Numbered from the stretch's first letter, positions 16,771 through 25,033 are shown. The stretch: DNA of 64,000 nucleotides from an uncultured Eubacterium sp. (GCA_900542875.1 UQPH01000004.1:1-64000); one strand, 5' to 3'. A program made the numbers and translations. Notes: generated from the letters alone by a model not told the origin.

Positions 16771-16779
16771 ATTTTAATA

Positions 16780-16794
16780 ATACCATTTTGGTAT
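16780..16794. promoter_or_regulatory. Operator-like palindrome 2 (ATACC-N5-GGTAT)
   Basis: A perfect inverted repeat with its centre 24 bp from that of copy 1, about two helical turns. It is a good candidate for autoregulation by the adjacent Xre protein. Confidence 0.5.
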
Positions 16795-16814
16795 ATTAAT
16801 GTCAAGGTGATTTT

Positions 16815-17024
16815 ATGAGACTAAAGCAATTGCGCCGAGAAAAGGGCATATCACAACTTAAACTTGCCATGGATTTGGCTATGAATCAAAACAGTATCAG
16901 TCGCTATGAAACAGGTGAGAGGGAATGCGATTACGCCACATTAATTTTGTTTGCCGACTATTTTGATGTGTCGATTGACTATCTTCTCGGCAGGACAGAT
17001 AATAGGACATTCTTAAAAAAATAG
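16815..17024 (+). CDS. Small Xre-family DNA-binding regulator
   Basis: A 69-residue protein that is almost only a Cro/C1-type helix-turn-helix: LRREKGISQLKLAMDLAM, then NSISRYETGER and FADYFDVSIDYLLGRT. It has no sensor or dimer extension beyond the domain. Small proteins of this kind usually repress their own promoter and a neighbour. The divergent membrane-protein gene and the two ATACC palindromes in the shared spacer fit that. AAGGTGA precedes ATG 16815. Confidence 0.88.
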   Translation: MRLKQLRREKGISQLKLAMDLAMNQNSISRYETGERECDYATLILFADYFDVSIDYLLGRTDNRTFLKK

Positions 17025-17058
17025 ACTATTCTCGGGTGATGAGAATAGTCTGTTTTTT
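17023..17058. terminator. Bidirectional terminator between xre and ridA
   Basis: Perfect 11-bp stem AGACTATTCTC (17023-17033) with GAGAATAGTCT (17041-17051). An A-run lies on the left and TTTTTT on the right. Confidence 0.88.
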
Positions 17059-17077
17059 GTTATTATCTTATATTTGA

Positions 17078-17449
17078 TTATAATTCTGCGATTAACTCAA
17101 CCTCGCAAAGAACACCCTTCGGTAAATCCTTTACTGCCACGCAACTTCTTGCCGGTTTTGAGGTAAAGTATGTGCCGTAGATTTCGTTAAACTTTGCAAA
17201 ATCGTTTATGTCTGCAAGAAAGCATACGGTTTTTACAACCTTATCCATTGAAGCGCCTGCCGCTTCAACAACAGCCTTTAAGTTCTCGCAAACCTGTGTG
17301 GTCTGCTCCTCAATGGTCTTTGCCTCAACCGTATTTGTCTTTGGGTTGATTGCGATTTGTCCCGAGGTGAAAAGCATGCCGTTAGCCTTAACTGCCTGCG
17401 AATAAGGTCCGATTGCACCCGGTGCGTTATTTGTTGCTACATATTCCAT
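17078..17449 (-). CDS. ridA: RidA family reactive imine/enamine deaminase
   Basis: Hydrolyses 2-iminobutanoate and 2-aminoacrylate, the unstable products released by PLP dehydratases such as threonine ammonia-lyase. The 123-residue protein has the YjgF/RidA signature: APGAIGPYSQAVKANG, SGQIAINP, and the C-terminal ARSCVAVKDLPKGVLCEVE with the conserved Arg and Glu. It follows ilvA by 19 bases on the same strand, so enzyme and scavenger are made from one transcript. That context supports a true RidA rather than another Rid subgroup. Confidence 0.94.
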   Translation of the reverse strand: MEYVATNNAPGAIGPYSQAVKANGMLFTSGQIAINPKTNTVEAKTIEEQTTQVCENLKAVVEAAGASMDKVVKTVCFLADINDFAKFNEIYGTYFTSKPARSCVAVKDLPKGVLCEVELIAEL

Positions 17450-17468
17450 ATTAATATATTCCTTTCGT

Positions 17469-18668
17469 TTATTCGCAAACCTTAAAGCCTGCGTCTGTCA
17501 ATGCCTTTTTAACTGCGCAAATGTGTTCAAAGTTTCTGGTTTCAACTCCCAGTTTCAGATAGCAGTCCGTTATATTCATATCGAGGTCGGTCGAGTCGTA
17601 GTTTACGGATACAACATTCGCACCCTGTTCTGCGATAATCTGGCTTACTCCCGAAAGCTGACCCGGCTTGTCCGAAAGGGCAATTACGATGTCGGCTGTT
17701 CTGCCGCCCATTTTAAGACCTCTTTCGATAACTCTTGAAAGAATGGTAACATCAATGTTGCCGCCCGATACAACGCAAACAACATTTTTTCCCTCAATGT
17801 CGGGAATTTTGCCGTTCATTACAGCTGCAACAGGAGTTGCGCCTGCACCCTCGGCAATACATTTTTGCTGTTCAAGAAGTGTGAGAATTGCAAGTGCGAT
17901 TTCATCGTCGGTAACGGTTACGATGCCGTCAACATATTTTTGGCAAAGTTCGTATGTAAGGTCGCCCGGTGTTTTAACCGCAATACCGTCTGCGATTGTG
18001 TTTACATTATCAAGCGTTTCAATCTCGCCGTTTAGTATGCTCTTTTCCATAGAAGGAGCACCTGCGGCTTGAACGCCGTAAACCTTACAGCTCGGCTTTA
18101 ACTGCTTAATGGTATATGCAACGCCGCCGATAAGTCCGCCTCCGCCGATAGGAACTACAACGATGTCGGCGTCGGGAAGCTGATTGAGGATTTCAAGACC
18201 GATTGTACCCTGACCTGCGATAACATCGGGGTCGTTAAACGGGTGAATAAAGGTCATGCCCTTTTCCTCTTTGATTTCGAGAGCTTTGTTGTAGGCGTCG
18301 TCGTATACGCCCTTTACGAGGCACACCTGAGCACCGTATTTTTTCGTTGCCTCAACTTTGCTTATCGGTGCGCCGTCGGGTAGACAGATGATTGATTTAA
18401 TGTTGTTTTTTGTTGCGGCAAGAGCAACGCCCTGTGCGTGGTTTCCAGCCGAGCAGGCGATAACGCCCTTTTTCTTTTCCTCGTCGGTAAGTTGGCTTAT
18501 CTTAAAATATGAGCCCCTTATCTTAAACGAGCCTGTGATTTGCAAATTTTCTGTTTTAAGGTAAACGTTGCAGGCAGGGTTGATTTTAGGTGCCGCAATC
18601 ATACCCGTTTCTCTGATTACTTCTTTGAGAACACGGGATGCCTTGTATACTCTGTCCAGTGAAAGCAT
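17469..18668 (-). CDS. ilvA: Threonine ammonia-lyase
   Basis: PLP enzyme that converts threonine to 2-oxobutanoate and ammonia for isoleucine synthesis or catabolism. The PLP lysine is in ITGSFKIRGSYFKI (about residue 51). SAGNHAQGVALAA and the phosphate loop GGGGLIGG (about 176) complete the fold. The C-terminal part (about 325-399) is a single ACT domain, so this is the roughly 400-residue class rather than the 510-residue two-ACT E. coli IlvA. Feedback control is therefore possible. It is cotranscribed with ridA from a TTGACA-17-TAAAAT promoter. Confidence 0.93.
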   Translation of the reverse strand: MLSLDRVYKASRVLKEVIRETGMIAAPKINPACNVYLKTENLQITGSFKIRGSYFKISQLTDEEKKKGVIACSAGNHAQGVALAATKNNIKSIICLPDGAPISKVEATKKYGAQVCLVKGVYDDAYNKALEIKEEKGMTFIHPFNDPDVIAGQGTIGLEILNQLPDADIVVVPIGGGGLIGGVAYTIKQLKPSCKVYGVQAAGAPSMEKSILNGEIETLDNVNTIADGIAVKTPGDLTYELCQKYVDGIVTVTDDEIALAILTLLEQQKCIAEGAGATPVAAVMNGKIPDIEGKNVVCVVSGGNIDVTILSRVIERGLKMGGRTADIVIALSDKPGQLSGVSQIIAEQGANVVSVNYDSTDLDMNITDCYLKLGVETRNFEHICAVKKALTDAGFKVCE

Positions 18669-18702
18669 ATGTCTGTTCCTCTAATCTGTAAAATTATAAA
18701 AT

Positions 18703-18731
18703 ATTTTATACCTTTTTTCTTTTTATGTCAA
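18703..18731 (-). promoter_or_regulatory. Sigma-A promoter of ilvA-ridA
   Basis: Minus-strand TTGACA (18726-18731) and TAAAAT (18703-18708), spacer 17. Confidence 0.7.
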
Positions 18732-18862
18732 TGATTAGTATTTATTTTATTTTGCAGTCGTGTTTAGTGTTTAGTGGCTTTTATCAACAGTCTGATTTTT
18801 ATTACTTGACTTTGAGAACTCCGTGTTATAAACTTAATTTATAATGTTCGGAGGAAAATATT

Positions 18863-19714
18863 ATGAAATCATTTAAGAAAATTTTATCTGTTCTCATCGT
18901 TGTTGCTTTGATTGCTTGCTGTTTTGCCGGCTGTTCGTCAAAAAACAACGAAAAATACAGCGATACCGTAGCGATTATAGGCTATACCGAGGAAGTTGAA
19001 CCGTTTATTTATTCGGTTAATGACGGCAACGCCGACGGATTTATTCCCGATTTGTGGAGTAATATATTTGACAGCGTTAAGGGCGACCTTAAATCATACA
19101 GATTTGAAAAGATAGACAGTGATTATGTTCTCGAGGAGGACGGCGGCTTTGTCGATGGTTCGGGAAAAGAGTACAGTGCCTGCCTTCTCATGGGTGCTGT
19201 CAGAAAAAATGACGGAACATTTAATCAGGATTACTCTTACAGTGAGCCGATTATAACCGACAGGGTTATCACCGTTACAAAAGACGGAAAAGTTAAGAAT
19301 TACGCTGATTTTTCCGGTAAGAAGATAGCAGTTGCTTCTTCAGCCGCTCGCTCGGCATTTGAGAAAAATGAGACGATTTATAACGCCTGTGCTTCGGTAA
19401 CACAGCTTGATAATATTAACGATGCTGTCGCTAAACTTGACTCGGGTGAGGTTGACGCCGTTGTAACGGATGAGTTTTCATATTCTCCTCTCACAAGAGA
19501 CGGTGATACGGTTCTCGACGGCGAACTCGATAAAATCGAATATGTAATTGCCTGTGCAAAAAACAGCGGTTGGAAGGATTCAATCAATGATGCGATTTAC
19601 GAAATGAAGAGCGAAAGCTACGGCGACGGCGACACTTTTACACCGCTTGTCGAAAAGTATTTCGGATATAACGCTTCGTCATTTTCATATGAACCCGAGA
19701 CTGACAAAAAGTAA
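18863..19714 (+). CDS. Solute-binding lipoprotein, family 3
   Basis: The 283-residue product has a lipoprotein signal (lipobox FAGC, Cys about residue 25) and a periplasmic-binding-protein fold of the amino-acid type. Visible features are IIGYTEEVEPFIY near the N-terminus, YSEPIITDRVITVTKDG at the hinge, FSGKKIAVASSAARSAF and SGEVDAVVTDEFSY in lobe 2. No ABC permease or ATPase gene is adjacent, so it is an orphan that may serve a transporter elsewhere or act as a sensor. GGAGG sits before ATG 18863. It is monocistronic and ends at a bidirectional terminator. Confidence 0.85.
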   Translation: MKSFKKILSVLIVVALIACCFAGCSSKNNEKYSDTVAIIGYTEEVEPFIYSVNDGNADGFIPDLWSNIFDSVKGDLKSYRFEKIDSDYVLEEDGGFVDGSGKEYSACLLMGAVRKNDGTFNQDYSYSEPIITDRVITVTKDGKVKNYADFSGKKIAVASSAARSAFEKNETIYNACASVTQLDNINDAVAKLDSGEVDAVVTDEFSYSPLTRDGDTVLDGELDKIEYVIACAKNSGWKDSINDAIYEMKSESYGDGDTFTPLVEKYFGYNASSFSYEPETDKK

Positions 19715-19729
19715 TAAAACAGTATATAA

Positions 19730-19775
19730 AAAATCCACGATGTCACCTTTGAGGGGCATCGTGGATTTTTGTTTT
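19730..19775. terminator. Bidirectional terminator between the solute-binding gene and the decarboxylase gamma-like gene
   Basis: A 13-bp stem (19730-19742 and 19757-19769) with A-rich and T-rich flanks on the two sides. Confidence 0.85.
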
Positions 19776-19783
19776 AACGTAAC

Positions 19784-19963
19784 TTACCTTTTACCTTTGC
19801 CGGAAGTTATTTTGTTGAGCAGATATGTAACGAGTACGATTACTCCTATTACTATGAATATGCCTACCATTCCGTAAAAAACAACGGGAAGCGAGGTTTT
19901 CCAGCTAAGTGTGTTTATTGCCGCACCGAGGCTCATGAAGAGAAGTATAAAAGAATTTAACAT
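19784..19963 (-). CDS. Small decarboxylase gamma-like membrane subunit
   Basis: A 59-residue protein starting at ATG 19963, 10 bases after a strong AAGGAGG (19974-19980) that overlaps the beta-subunit stop. It has a short hydrophobic N-terminus and one main transmembrane helix with FYGMVGIFIVIGVIVLVTYL, ending in a basic tail. This is the pattern of OadG/GcdC-type anchor subunits, in which one helix joins beta to the soluble subunits. Its position directly behind the beta gene supports this. The biotin carrier and carboxyltransferase subunits are not in the window. Confidence 0.7.
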   Translation of the reverse strand: MLNSFILLFMSLGAAINTLSWKTSLPVVFYGMVGIFIVIGVIVLVTYLLNKITSGKGKR

Positions 19964-19978
19964 GATTTTCTTGCCTCC

Positions 19979-21134
19979 TTACTTTGTTACCAATGTCAGG
20001 ATTAAGCCGCCTGCGATAACAGATGCGATTTGACCCGAAACATTAACGCTGATTGATTGCATAAGAAGAAAGTTTTGGTTGTCCTCTTTGAGTCCCATTT
20101 GGTTTACTACACGGCCGCTCATAGGAAAGGCGGATATGCCTGCCGCACCTATCATGGGATTTATTTTTTTGTCCTTGGGCAGGAAAAGATTTAAGAATTT
20201 GGCGAACATAACGCCGCCTACGGTATCAAATACAAATGCTATCAGTCCGAGGAAAAGAATAAGAATCGTATCCCACTGAACAAAGGATTTGTAATTCATT
20301 TGACCCGATACGGTGATTCCGAGCAAAATCGTGATAATGTTGGCGAATGAATTTTGTGCCGTTTCGGAAAGGTTGTTGAGTACGCCGCATTCCCTGATTA
20401 GGTTGCCGAACATAAGAAAGCCTACGAGTGCTACCGATTTCGGTGCAACGAGTCCGGCTATAACGGTTACAACGACGGGAAAGTATCTTTGTGGTTTTTG
20501 ACACATCGCCTGCGGAATATTTCATTCTGATAAGGCGTTCTTTTTTTGTTGTTACAGCCTTTATAACGGGCGGCTGAACTATCGGTACGAGCGCCATATA
20601 TGAGTAAGCCGCAACCATAATCGCACCTAAATATTTGGAGTTTAACTCGTTTGCCACAAAAATCGAGGTCGGTCCGTCCGCCGCACCTATGATGGCGATT
20701 GATGCTGCGTCATTTATGTCAAAGAAGAAACTTGCCACAAAGAACGTAAAGAAAATTCCGAACTGCGCCGCCGCACCGAAAAGCATCAGCCACGGGTTTT
20801 TAAGCAGAGGTCCGAAGTCAATCATTGCTCCTATTCCTATAAACAGCAAAAGCGGAAATAACTCGTTTGCTATTCCGGCGTTGAACAGAACATCAATGGG
20901 CCCTTCCTCCGCACCGGGTTGGGTGATTGCTCCCGACCACGGCAGGTTTACCAAAATTGTGCCGAAGCCCATGGGCAGTAATAATGTCGGCTCCATTTCC
21001 TTTGCGATTGCCAAATAGACAAGCAATCCGCCTACCGCCCACATAAGAACCATTTGCCATTTGATTTCGCCGAAATTTGAAAACAAATCCGCAAATTGTC
21101 CGAGAATGGACGCTTTGATTAACAGTGTTTGCAT
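19979..21134 (-). pseudogene. Na+-transporting decarboxylase beta subunit (OadB/GcdB/MmdB family), frameshifted
   Basis: Integral membrane subunit that couples decarboxylation of a carboxybiotin to Na+ export. From ATG 21134 (AAGGAG 7 bases before it) one frame encodes the family through MDPTLLLPMGFG-like (here MEPTLLLPMGFG), IIGAADGPTSIFVA and KERLIRMKYS. The family sequence then jumps to a second frame near 20477-20486 (YFPVVVTVIAGL) and runs cleanly to the C-terminus at 19979, including AGISAFPMSGRVV. Two missing bases in a T-run would restore one frame of about 386 residues. No other lesion is seen, so a sequencing or assembly error, or a very recent mutation, is as likely as true decay. 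A manganese riboswitch precedes it. Confidence 0.82.
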
Positions 21135-21171
21135 AATTTTCTCCTTTTTACTTAGTTTGTTACAAAATAAA

Positions 21172-21212
21172 AAAACGAGGCTCTTATCATCAAAAATGAT
21201 AAAAGTCTCGTT
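21172..21212 (-). terminator. Riboswitch-controlled terminator ahead of the decarboxylase beta gene
   Basis: On the minus strand AACGAGAC-TTTTATCAT pairs with the following GATAAGAGCCTCGTT and leads into a T-run. Its 5' arm includes the 3' strand of the riboswitch P1, so ligand binding should prevent termination. Confidence 0.85.
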
Positions 21213-21299
21213 ATAACCTGTCGGTACGGTGCAGACCGGGTTTTCCCGTATTGACGACCTGCACAACACTCATATGAATGCTAACTACTCCCTTTTTTC
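21200..21299 (-). promoter_or_regulatory. yybP-ykoY manganese riboswitch aptamer
   Basis: Read on the minus strand, the RNA starts with AAAAGGGAGTAG. It then carries GTCGTCAAT before a GGG-AAAA-CCC hairpin and CCGGTCTGC, and ends AACGAGACTTTT. These match the conserved blocks of the yybP-ykoY class (GGGGAGUAG, GUCGUCAAU, AGCAAGACCUUU in B. subtilis ykoY). The P1 ends AAAAG/CTTTT pair. The class senses Mn2+. The aptamer begins at the predicted transcription start and overlaps a terminator, so it should be a transcriptional ON switch. Its target here is a Na+-pump decarboxylase subunit, not a metal exporter. Confidence 0.85.
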
Positions 21300-21305
21300 G
21301 TAGAT

Positions 21306-21334
21306 ATTATAGTACCGAAAAAAGTAAAAGTCAA
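21306..21334 (-). promoter_or_regulatory. Sigma-A promoter of the riboswitch transcript
   Basis: Minus-strand TTGACT (21329-21334) and TATAAT (21306-21311), spacer 17; start near 21299. Confidence 0.82.
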
Positions 21335-21341
21335 TGATTTT

Positions 21342-22865
21342 TTATTCCCAATACTTACGGTCAAGCACTCTGTATTGCAGTGCTTCGGCAATGTGCTCGA
21401 ATTCTATGTTTTCCTTTTCGTCAAGGTCTGCTATGGTTCGTGCGATTCTCAGTATTTTGTCGTACGCTCTGCCGGACATTCCCATACGTTCAAAACTGGT
21501 CTTCATCAGCAAATTCGCCTCATCGGTCATAATGCAGTATTTTTGGGTAGCCGACGGTGTCATCTTTGCGTTACTGCTTATGTCCGTACCCTCAAATCTC
21601 TTGCGTTGAATTTCTCTTGCCTTGTTTACTCTCTTTTTTATTTCTGCGGAACTTTCCGCTTTTCCTTTGCCCGATATGGTTTCGTATTCTACATTTTGAA
21701 CTTCAATGTGAATGTCCATTCGATCAAGAAGCGGACCCGATATTTTGTCCTTGTATCTGCGTTTTGCGGCATCGGAGCAGGTACATTCTCTCGTCGGGTG
21801 GCCGAGATAGCCGCACGGGCACGGATTCATAGCCGCAACTACCATAAGATTGGCAGGGTAAGATACGGAACCGCCGGCTCTGGATATTGTTACCGTTCCG
21901 TCCTCAAGCGGCTGTCGCAGAGATTCCTTTGTTCGTCTGTCAAATTCGGGGAATTCATCCATAAACAGTACGCCGTTGTGCGCCAAACTGATTTCGCCCG
22001 GCAAAAGTTTTGTGCCTCCGCCGGTTAAGCCCTGCGCCGATATGGTGTGGTGCGGACTTCTGAACGGTCTCTTTGAAATTAATTTTACGTTTTCGGGGAT
22101 TTTGCCTGCAACGGAGTATATTTCCGTTGTCTCGATTTTTTCCTGCATGGTCATATCCGGCAGAATCGAGCCTATTCTTTTTGCTATCATAGATTTGCCC
22201 GTGCCGGGAGGGCCAATCATTAGTATATTGTGCGAACCTGCGGCGGCTATTTCCACTGCTCTTTTTACCTGTTCCTGTCCTCTTACATCGGCAAAGTCGA
22301 GCTCGTCGGTGAGCATTTCGCTCTCGTCTATCTCGTGAGAGGTCGGCTCAATCGGCTTCAAACCGTGCAAATGGTCGGCTATTTCGGTAATGTTTTTTGC
22401 CGGCAGGATGTCTATTCCGTCGATTACGCTCGCTTCTCCCGCATTTTGGTACGGCACAAAAATCGCCTTTATTCCGCTCTCTTTGGCTTTCTTTACCATA
22501 GGCAATACGCCGTTTGCTTTTCTTATTTCGCCGTCAAGGGACAGTTCGCCTATGAATGCACAGTTGTCGGTATTCGCCTTTATCTGACCGCTTGCTTTAA
22601 GTATGGCGATAAGTATCGGCAAATCGTATATTGCTCCCTCTTTTTTTATGTCGGCAGGGGCTATATTTACCGTGATTCTTGATATGGGAAATTTGTAATT
22701 GCAGTTTTTTATTGACGCTCTTACTCTTTCTCGGCTCTCTTTTACGGCGGCGTCGGGGAGTCCTACCAAATCAAATCTCGGCATGCCCGAACTTAAATCC
22801 GCCTCGACCTCGACATTAAAACTGTCTATGCCGAATACTCCCTCGCTTTTTACCTTTGCAAACAT
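21342..22865 (-). CDS. comM: YifB/ComM-family Mg chelatase-like AAA ATPase
   Basis: ComM-type hexameric helicase linked to branch migration during natural transformation; YifB proteins are widespread even in non-competent species. From ATG 22865 (AGGA 8 bases upstream) the protein has 507 residues, the family length; the 37 in-frame codons before it do not look conserved. Domains in order are a Lon-like ChlI domain (about 1-170), the AAA core with Walker A GPPGTGKSMIAKR, MDEFPEF and a zinc-like CPCGYLGHPTRECTC (about 360). A C-terminal lid follows. The gene is monocistronic, with pgcA divergent. Confidence 0.93.
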   Translation of the reverse strand: MFAKVKSEGVFGIDSFNVEVEADLSSGMPRFDLVGLPDAAVKESRERVRASIKNCNYKFPISRITVNIAPADIKKEGAIYDLPILIAILKASGQIKANTDNCAFIGELSLDGEIRKANGVLPMVKKAKESGIKAIFVPYQNAGEASVIDGIDILPAKNITEIADHLHGLKPIEPTSHEIDESEMLTDELDFADVRGQEQVKRAVEIAAAGSHNILMIGPPGTGKSMIAKRIGSILPDMTMQEKIETTEIYSVAGKIPENVKLISKRPFRSPHHTISAQGLTGGGTKLLPGEISLAHNGVLFMDEFPEFDRRTKESLRQPLEDGTVTISRAGGSVSYPANLMVVAAMNPCPCGYLGHPTRECTCSDAAKRRYKDKISGPLLDRMDIHIEVQNVEYETISGKGKAESSAEIKKRVNKAREIQRKRFEGTDISSNAKMTPSATQKYCIMTDEANLLMKTSFERMGMSGRAYDKILRIARTIADLDEKENIEFEHIAEALQYRVLDRKYWE

Positions 22866-22962
22866 ATTTTCATCCTCGGCTCTCGCTCGCTCAAATAAAT
22901 AAATTGCGTCTGTTTCAACGCATAATTTCTCTTTTTCTACATTATACATAAAATATGCCGTA

Positions 22963-22991
22963 TTGACAATAGACAATATTAGGCTTAAAAT
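22963..22991 (+). promoter_or_regulatory. Sigma-A promoter of pgcA
   Basis: TTGACA (22963-22968) and TAAAAT (22986-22991) with spacer 17. Confidence 0.75.
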
Positions 22992-23039
22992 ATAAACATA
23001 GTAATTTTACAGACTGCAATATGTTGCGGAGGAATTTTT

Positions 23040-24755
23040 ATGGATATTAATGCGCTGTATAACGAATGGCTTGAAAAAGCCGATGCAGACCCCGACCTTA
23101 AGGTCGAACTCGATAATATTAAGGGAAATGACGATGAAATTTTGGACAGATTTTATCGTTCTCTCGAATTCGGCACGGCAGGACTCAGAGGAGTAATCGG
23201 CGCCGGTACAAACCGAATGAATGTGTATACCGTCGGCAGAGCAACTCAGGGACTTGCCGATTACCTGAACGATAACTATGACTCGCCGTCTGTCGCAATC
23301 GGATATGACTCCAGAATTAAGAGCGATTATTTCAGCAGGGAGTCTGCCGAGATTTTGGCGGCTAACGGAATTAAGGTTTATATTTATGACGAACTCGAAC
23401 CTACACCGTGCCTTTCCTATGCCGTTCGTAAATTGAAAGCATCGGGCGGTATCATCATTACCGCTTCTCATAATCCTGCCAAGTATAACGGCTATAAGTG
23501 CTATAATTCAAAGGGTTATCAGATGACCGACGATGAGGCGGCTCAAACTTATGAGTATATTAAAAAAGTAGATTATTTCACCGGTATTAAAAAGGTCGAT
23601 TTTGATTCCGCTCTTTCGGACGGCAAAATAGAATATATCGGCGAAAAACTTATCGAGTCATTTCTTGACGAGGTGCAAAAGCAGTGCATAAACCCCGATA
23701 TTGTCAGAAAAGCCGACCTTAAGGTTATCTATACTCCGCTTAACGGTACGGGTAATAAGCCGGTCAGAAAAATTCTTGACAGAATAGGCGTTAAGAATGT
23801 TTATGTCGTTCCCGAGCAGGAAAAACCGGACGGCAATTTTCCGACCTGTCCTTTTCCGAATCCCGAGATTAAGCAGGTGTTTGAACTCGGACTTGAGATG
23901 AATAAAGAAATCGGTGCGGATATTCTCCTTGCCACCGACCCTGACTGCGACAGAGTGGGTATAGCCGTTCCCGATGATTCGGGTAAACTTGTTCTTATGA
24001 GCGGTAACGAGGTCGGAGCAATGCTCCTTAATTATATCCTTTCGCAGAAAAAGGAAAAGGGACTTCTTTCGGATAATTCGATTGCCGTTAAGTCTTTTGT
24101 TTCCACCGATTTGGCAGAGGTTATCGCAAAAAAGTATAACTGTAAATTTAAGAATTTGCTCACGGGATTTAAGTATATCGGCGAACTTGTTACGAATCTT
24201 GAAGCCGAGGGCAGAGCAAGCGATTTTGTTATGGGCTTTGAGGAAAGTTACGGCTACCTTGCAGGCACTCACGCAAGGGATAAGGACGCTGTTGTTGCCT
24301 CTATGCTTATCTGCGAAATGGCGGCTTACTATAAGACAAAAAATATGAACCTAGTTGATGTTATGGAGTCTCTTTATGAGGAGTTCGGATTTTATGCAAA
24401 TGTGGTTGAGTCCTATACCTTTGAGGGCGCTTCGGGTATGGAAAAGATGGCGTCTATTATGGACGGACTCAGAACAAGCGCACCGAGCAAAATTGCAGGT
24501 TACGATGTCGTTTCCGTTTCTGATTACGAGGCTTCAAAGACTGTGTTTGCAAATGGCAGAGCAGACGAGAAAATCGAACTTCCGAAGTCGAACGTGCTTG
24601 CGTACGGACTCACCGACGGGAATAAACTTATAGTGCGTCCTTCCGGCACCGAACCTAAGATTAAGGCGTATATCACCGCTGTGGGAAAGAGCAGAGAAGA
24701 AGCCGATTCCATAGCTGCAAAACTGATTGACGCTGCAAATGAATTTATGAAATAA
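23040..24755 (+). CDS. pgcA: Phosphoglucomutase/phosphomannomutase family phospho-sugar mutase
   Basis: Alpha-D-phosphohexomutase that interconverts hexose 1- and 6-phosphates, feeding glycogen and cell-envelope sugars. The 571 residues are near the B. subtilis PgcA length. All four family sites are present: TASHNPAKYNGYK with the phosphoserine (about residue 142), the metal loop DPDCDRVGI (about 301), the sugar loop GFEESYGYL (about 400), and the phosphate loop RPSGTEPKIK (about 537). GCGGAGGA precedes ATG 23040. A 31-residue membrane peptide gene follows 12 bases after the stop, before the terminator. Confidence 0.95.
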   Translation: MDINALYNEWLEKADADPDLKVELDNIKGNDDEILDRFYRSLEFGTAGLRGVIGAGTNRMNVYTVGRATQGLADYLNDNYDSPSVAIGYDSRIKSDYFSRESAEILAANGIKVYIYDELEPTPCLSYAVRKLKASGGIIITASHNPAKYNGYKCYNSKGYQMTDDEAAQTYEYIKKVDYFTGIKKVDFDSALSDGKIEYIGEKLIESFLDEVQKQCINPDIVRKADLKVIYTPLNGTGNKPVRKILDRIGVKNVYVVPEQEKPDGNFPTCPFPNPEIKQVFELGLEMNKEIGADILLATDPDCDRVGIAVPDDSGKLVLMSGNEVGAMLLNYILSQKKEKGLLSDNSIAVKSFVSTDLAEVIAKKYNCKFKNLLTGFKYIGELVTNLEAEGRASDFVMGFEESYGYLAGTHARDKDAVVASMLICEMAAYYKTKNMNLVDVMESLYEEFGFYANVVESYTFEGASGMEKMASIMDGLRTSAPSKIAGYDVVSVSDYEASKTVFANGRADEKIELPKSNVLAYGLTDGNKLIVRPSGTEPKIKAYITAVGKSREEADSIAAKLIDAANEFMK

Positions 24756-24767
24756 GAGGAAATATAA

Positions 24768-24863
24768 ATGAACAGAAAATGGACGAGAGCCATCGCTATT
24801 GTGCTCGCCGCACTGATAGCCCTCAGCGGAATAACGGTAGGTATAGTGGCTTTGTTCGGCTGA
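24768..24863 (+). CDS. 31-residue single-helix membrane peptide
   Basis: ATG 24768 follows AAGAGGAA by about 6 bases. The peptide begins with basic MNRKWTR and continues as one hydrophobic helix (IAIVLAALIALSGI...GIVALFG). It is cotranscribed with pgcA and lies before the terminator. Positive N-terminus plus one helix predicts an inner-membrane peptide with N-in topology. No function is known to me. Confidence 0.6.
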   Translation: MNRKWTRAIAIVLAALIALSGITVGIVALFG

Positions 24864-24880
24864 TATAATTTTTGATTGAG

Positions 24881-24913
24881 AGAGCCTCTGCATATGCAGG
24901 GGCTCTTTTTTAT
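24881..24913 (+). terminator. Terminator after pgcA and the small peptide gene
   Basis: AGAGCCTCTGCA (24881-24892) pairs with TGCAGGGGCTCT (24895-24906), followed by TTTTTT. Confidence 0.88.
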
Positions 24914-24942
24914 GTATAATCTGTAATTATTTTATTTTTTTA

Positions 24943-24971
24943 TTGCTTAGTTTAGTAATTTATGCTATAAT
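24943..24971 (+). promoter_or_regulatory. Promoter of the SCP2/aminotransferase/transketolase operon
   Basis: TTGCTT (24943-24948) and TATAAT (24966-24971), spacer 17, about 60 bases before the first start codon. Confidence 0.65.
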
Positions 24972-25033
24972 TTCATTATATACTTGCTTAAGGTATGTTT
25001 ATTTTTCTGATTGAAATTAAAGGAGGAATTGTT

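Noticed and set aside
20226..21269. Reading the 347-codon frame as a complete protein
   Set aside because: Its last part after about 20484 is out of frame with the family, and the true start is ATG 21134 rather than inside the riboswitch; the gene is frameshifted.
21375..22028. 217-codon plus-strand frame inside comM
   Set aside because: Antisense to a complete ComM protein; composition is unlike a real protein (many Cys/Phe/Arg) and it lacks a ribosome binding site.
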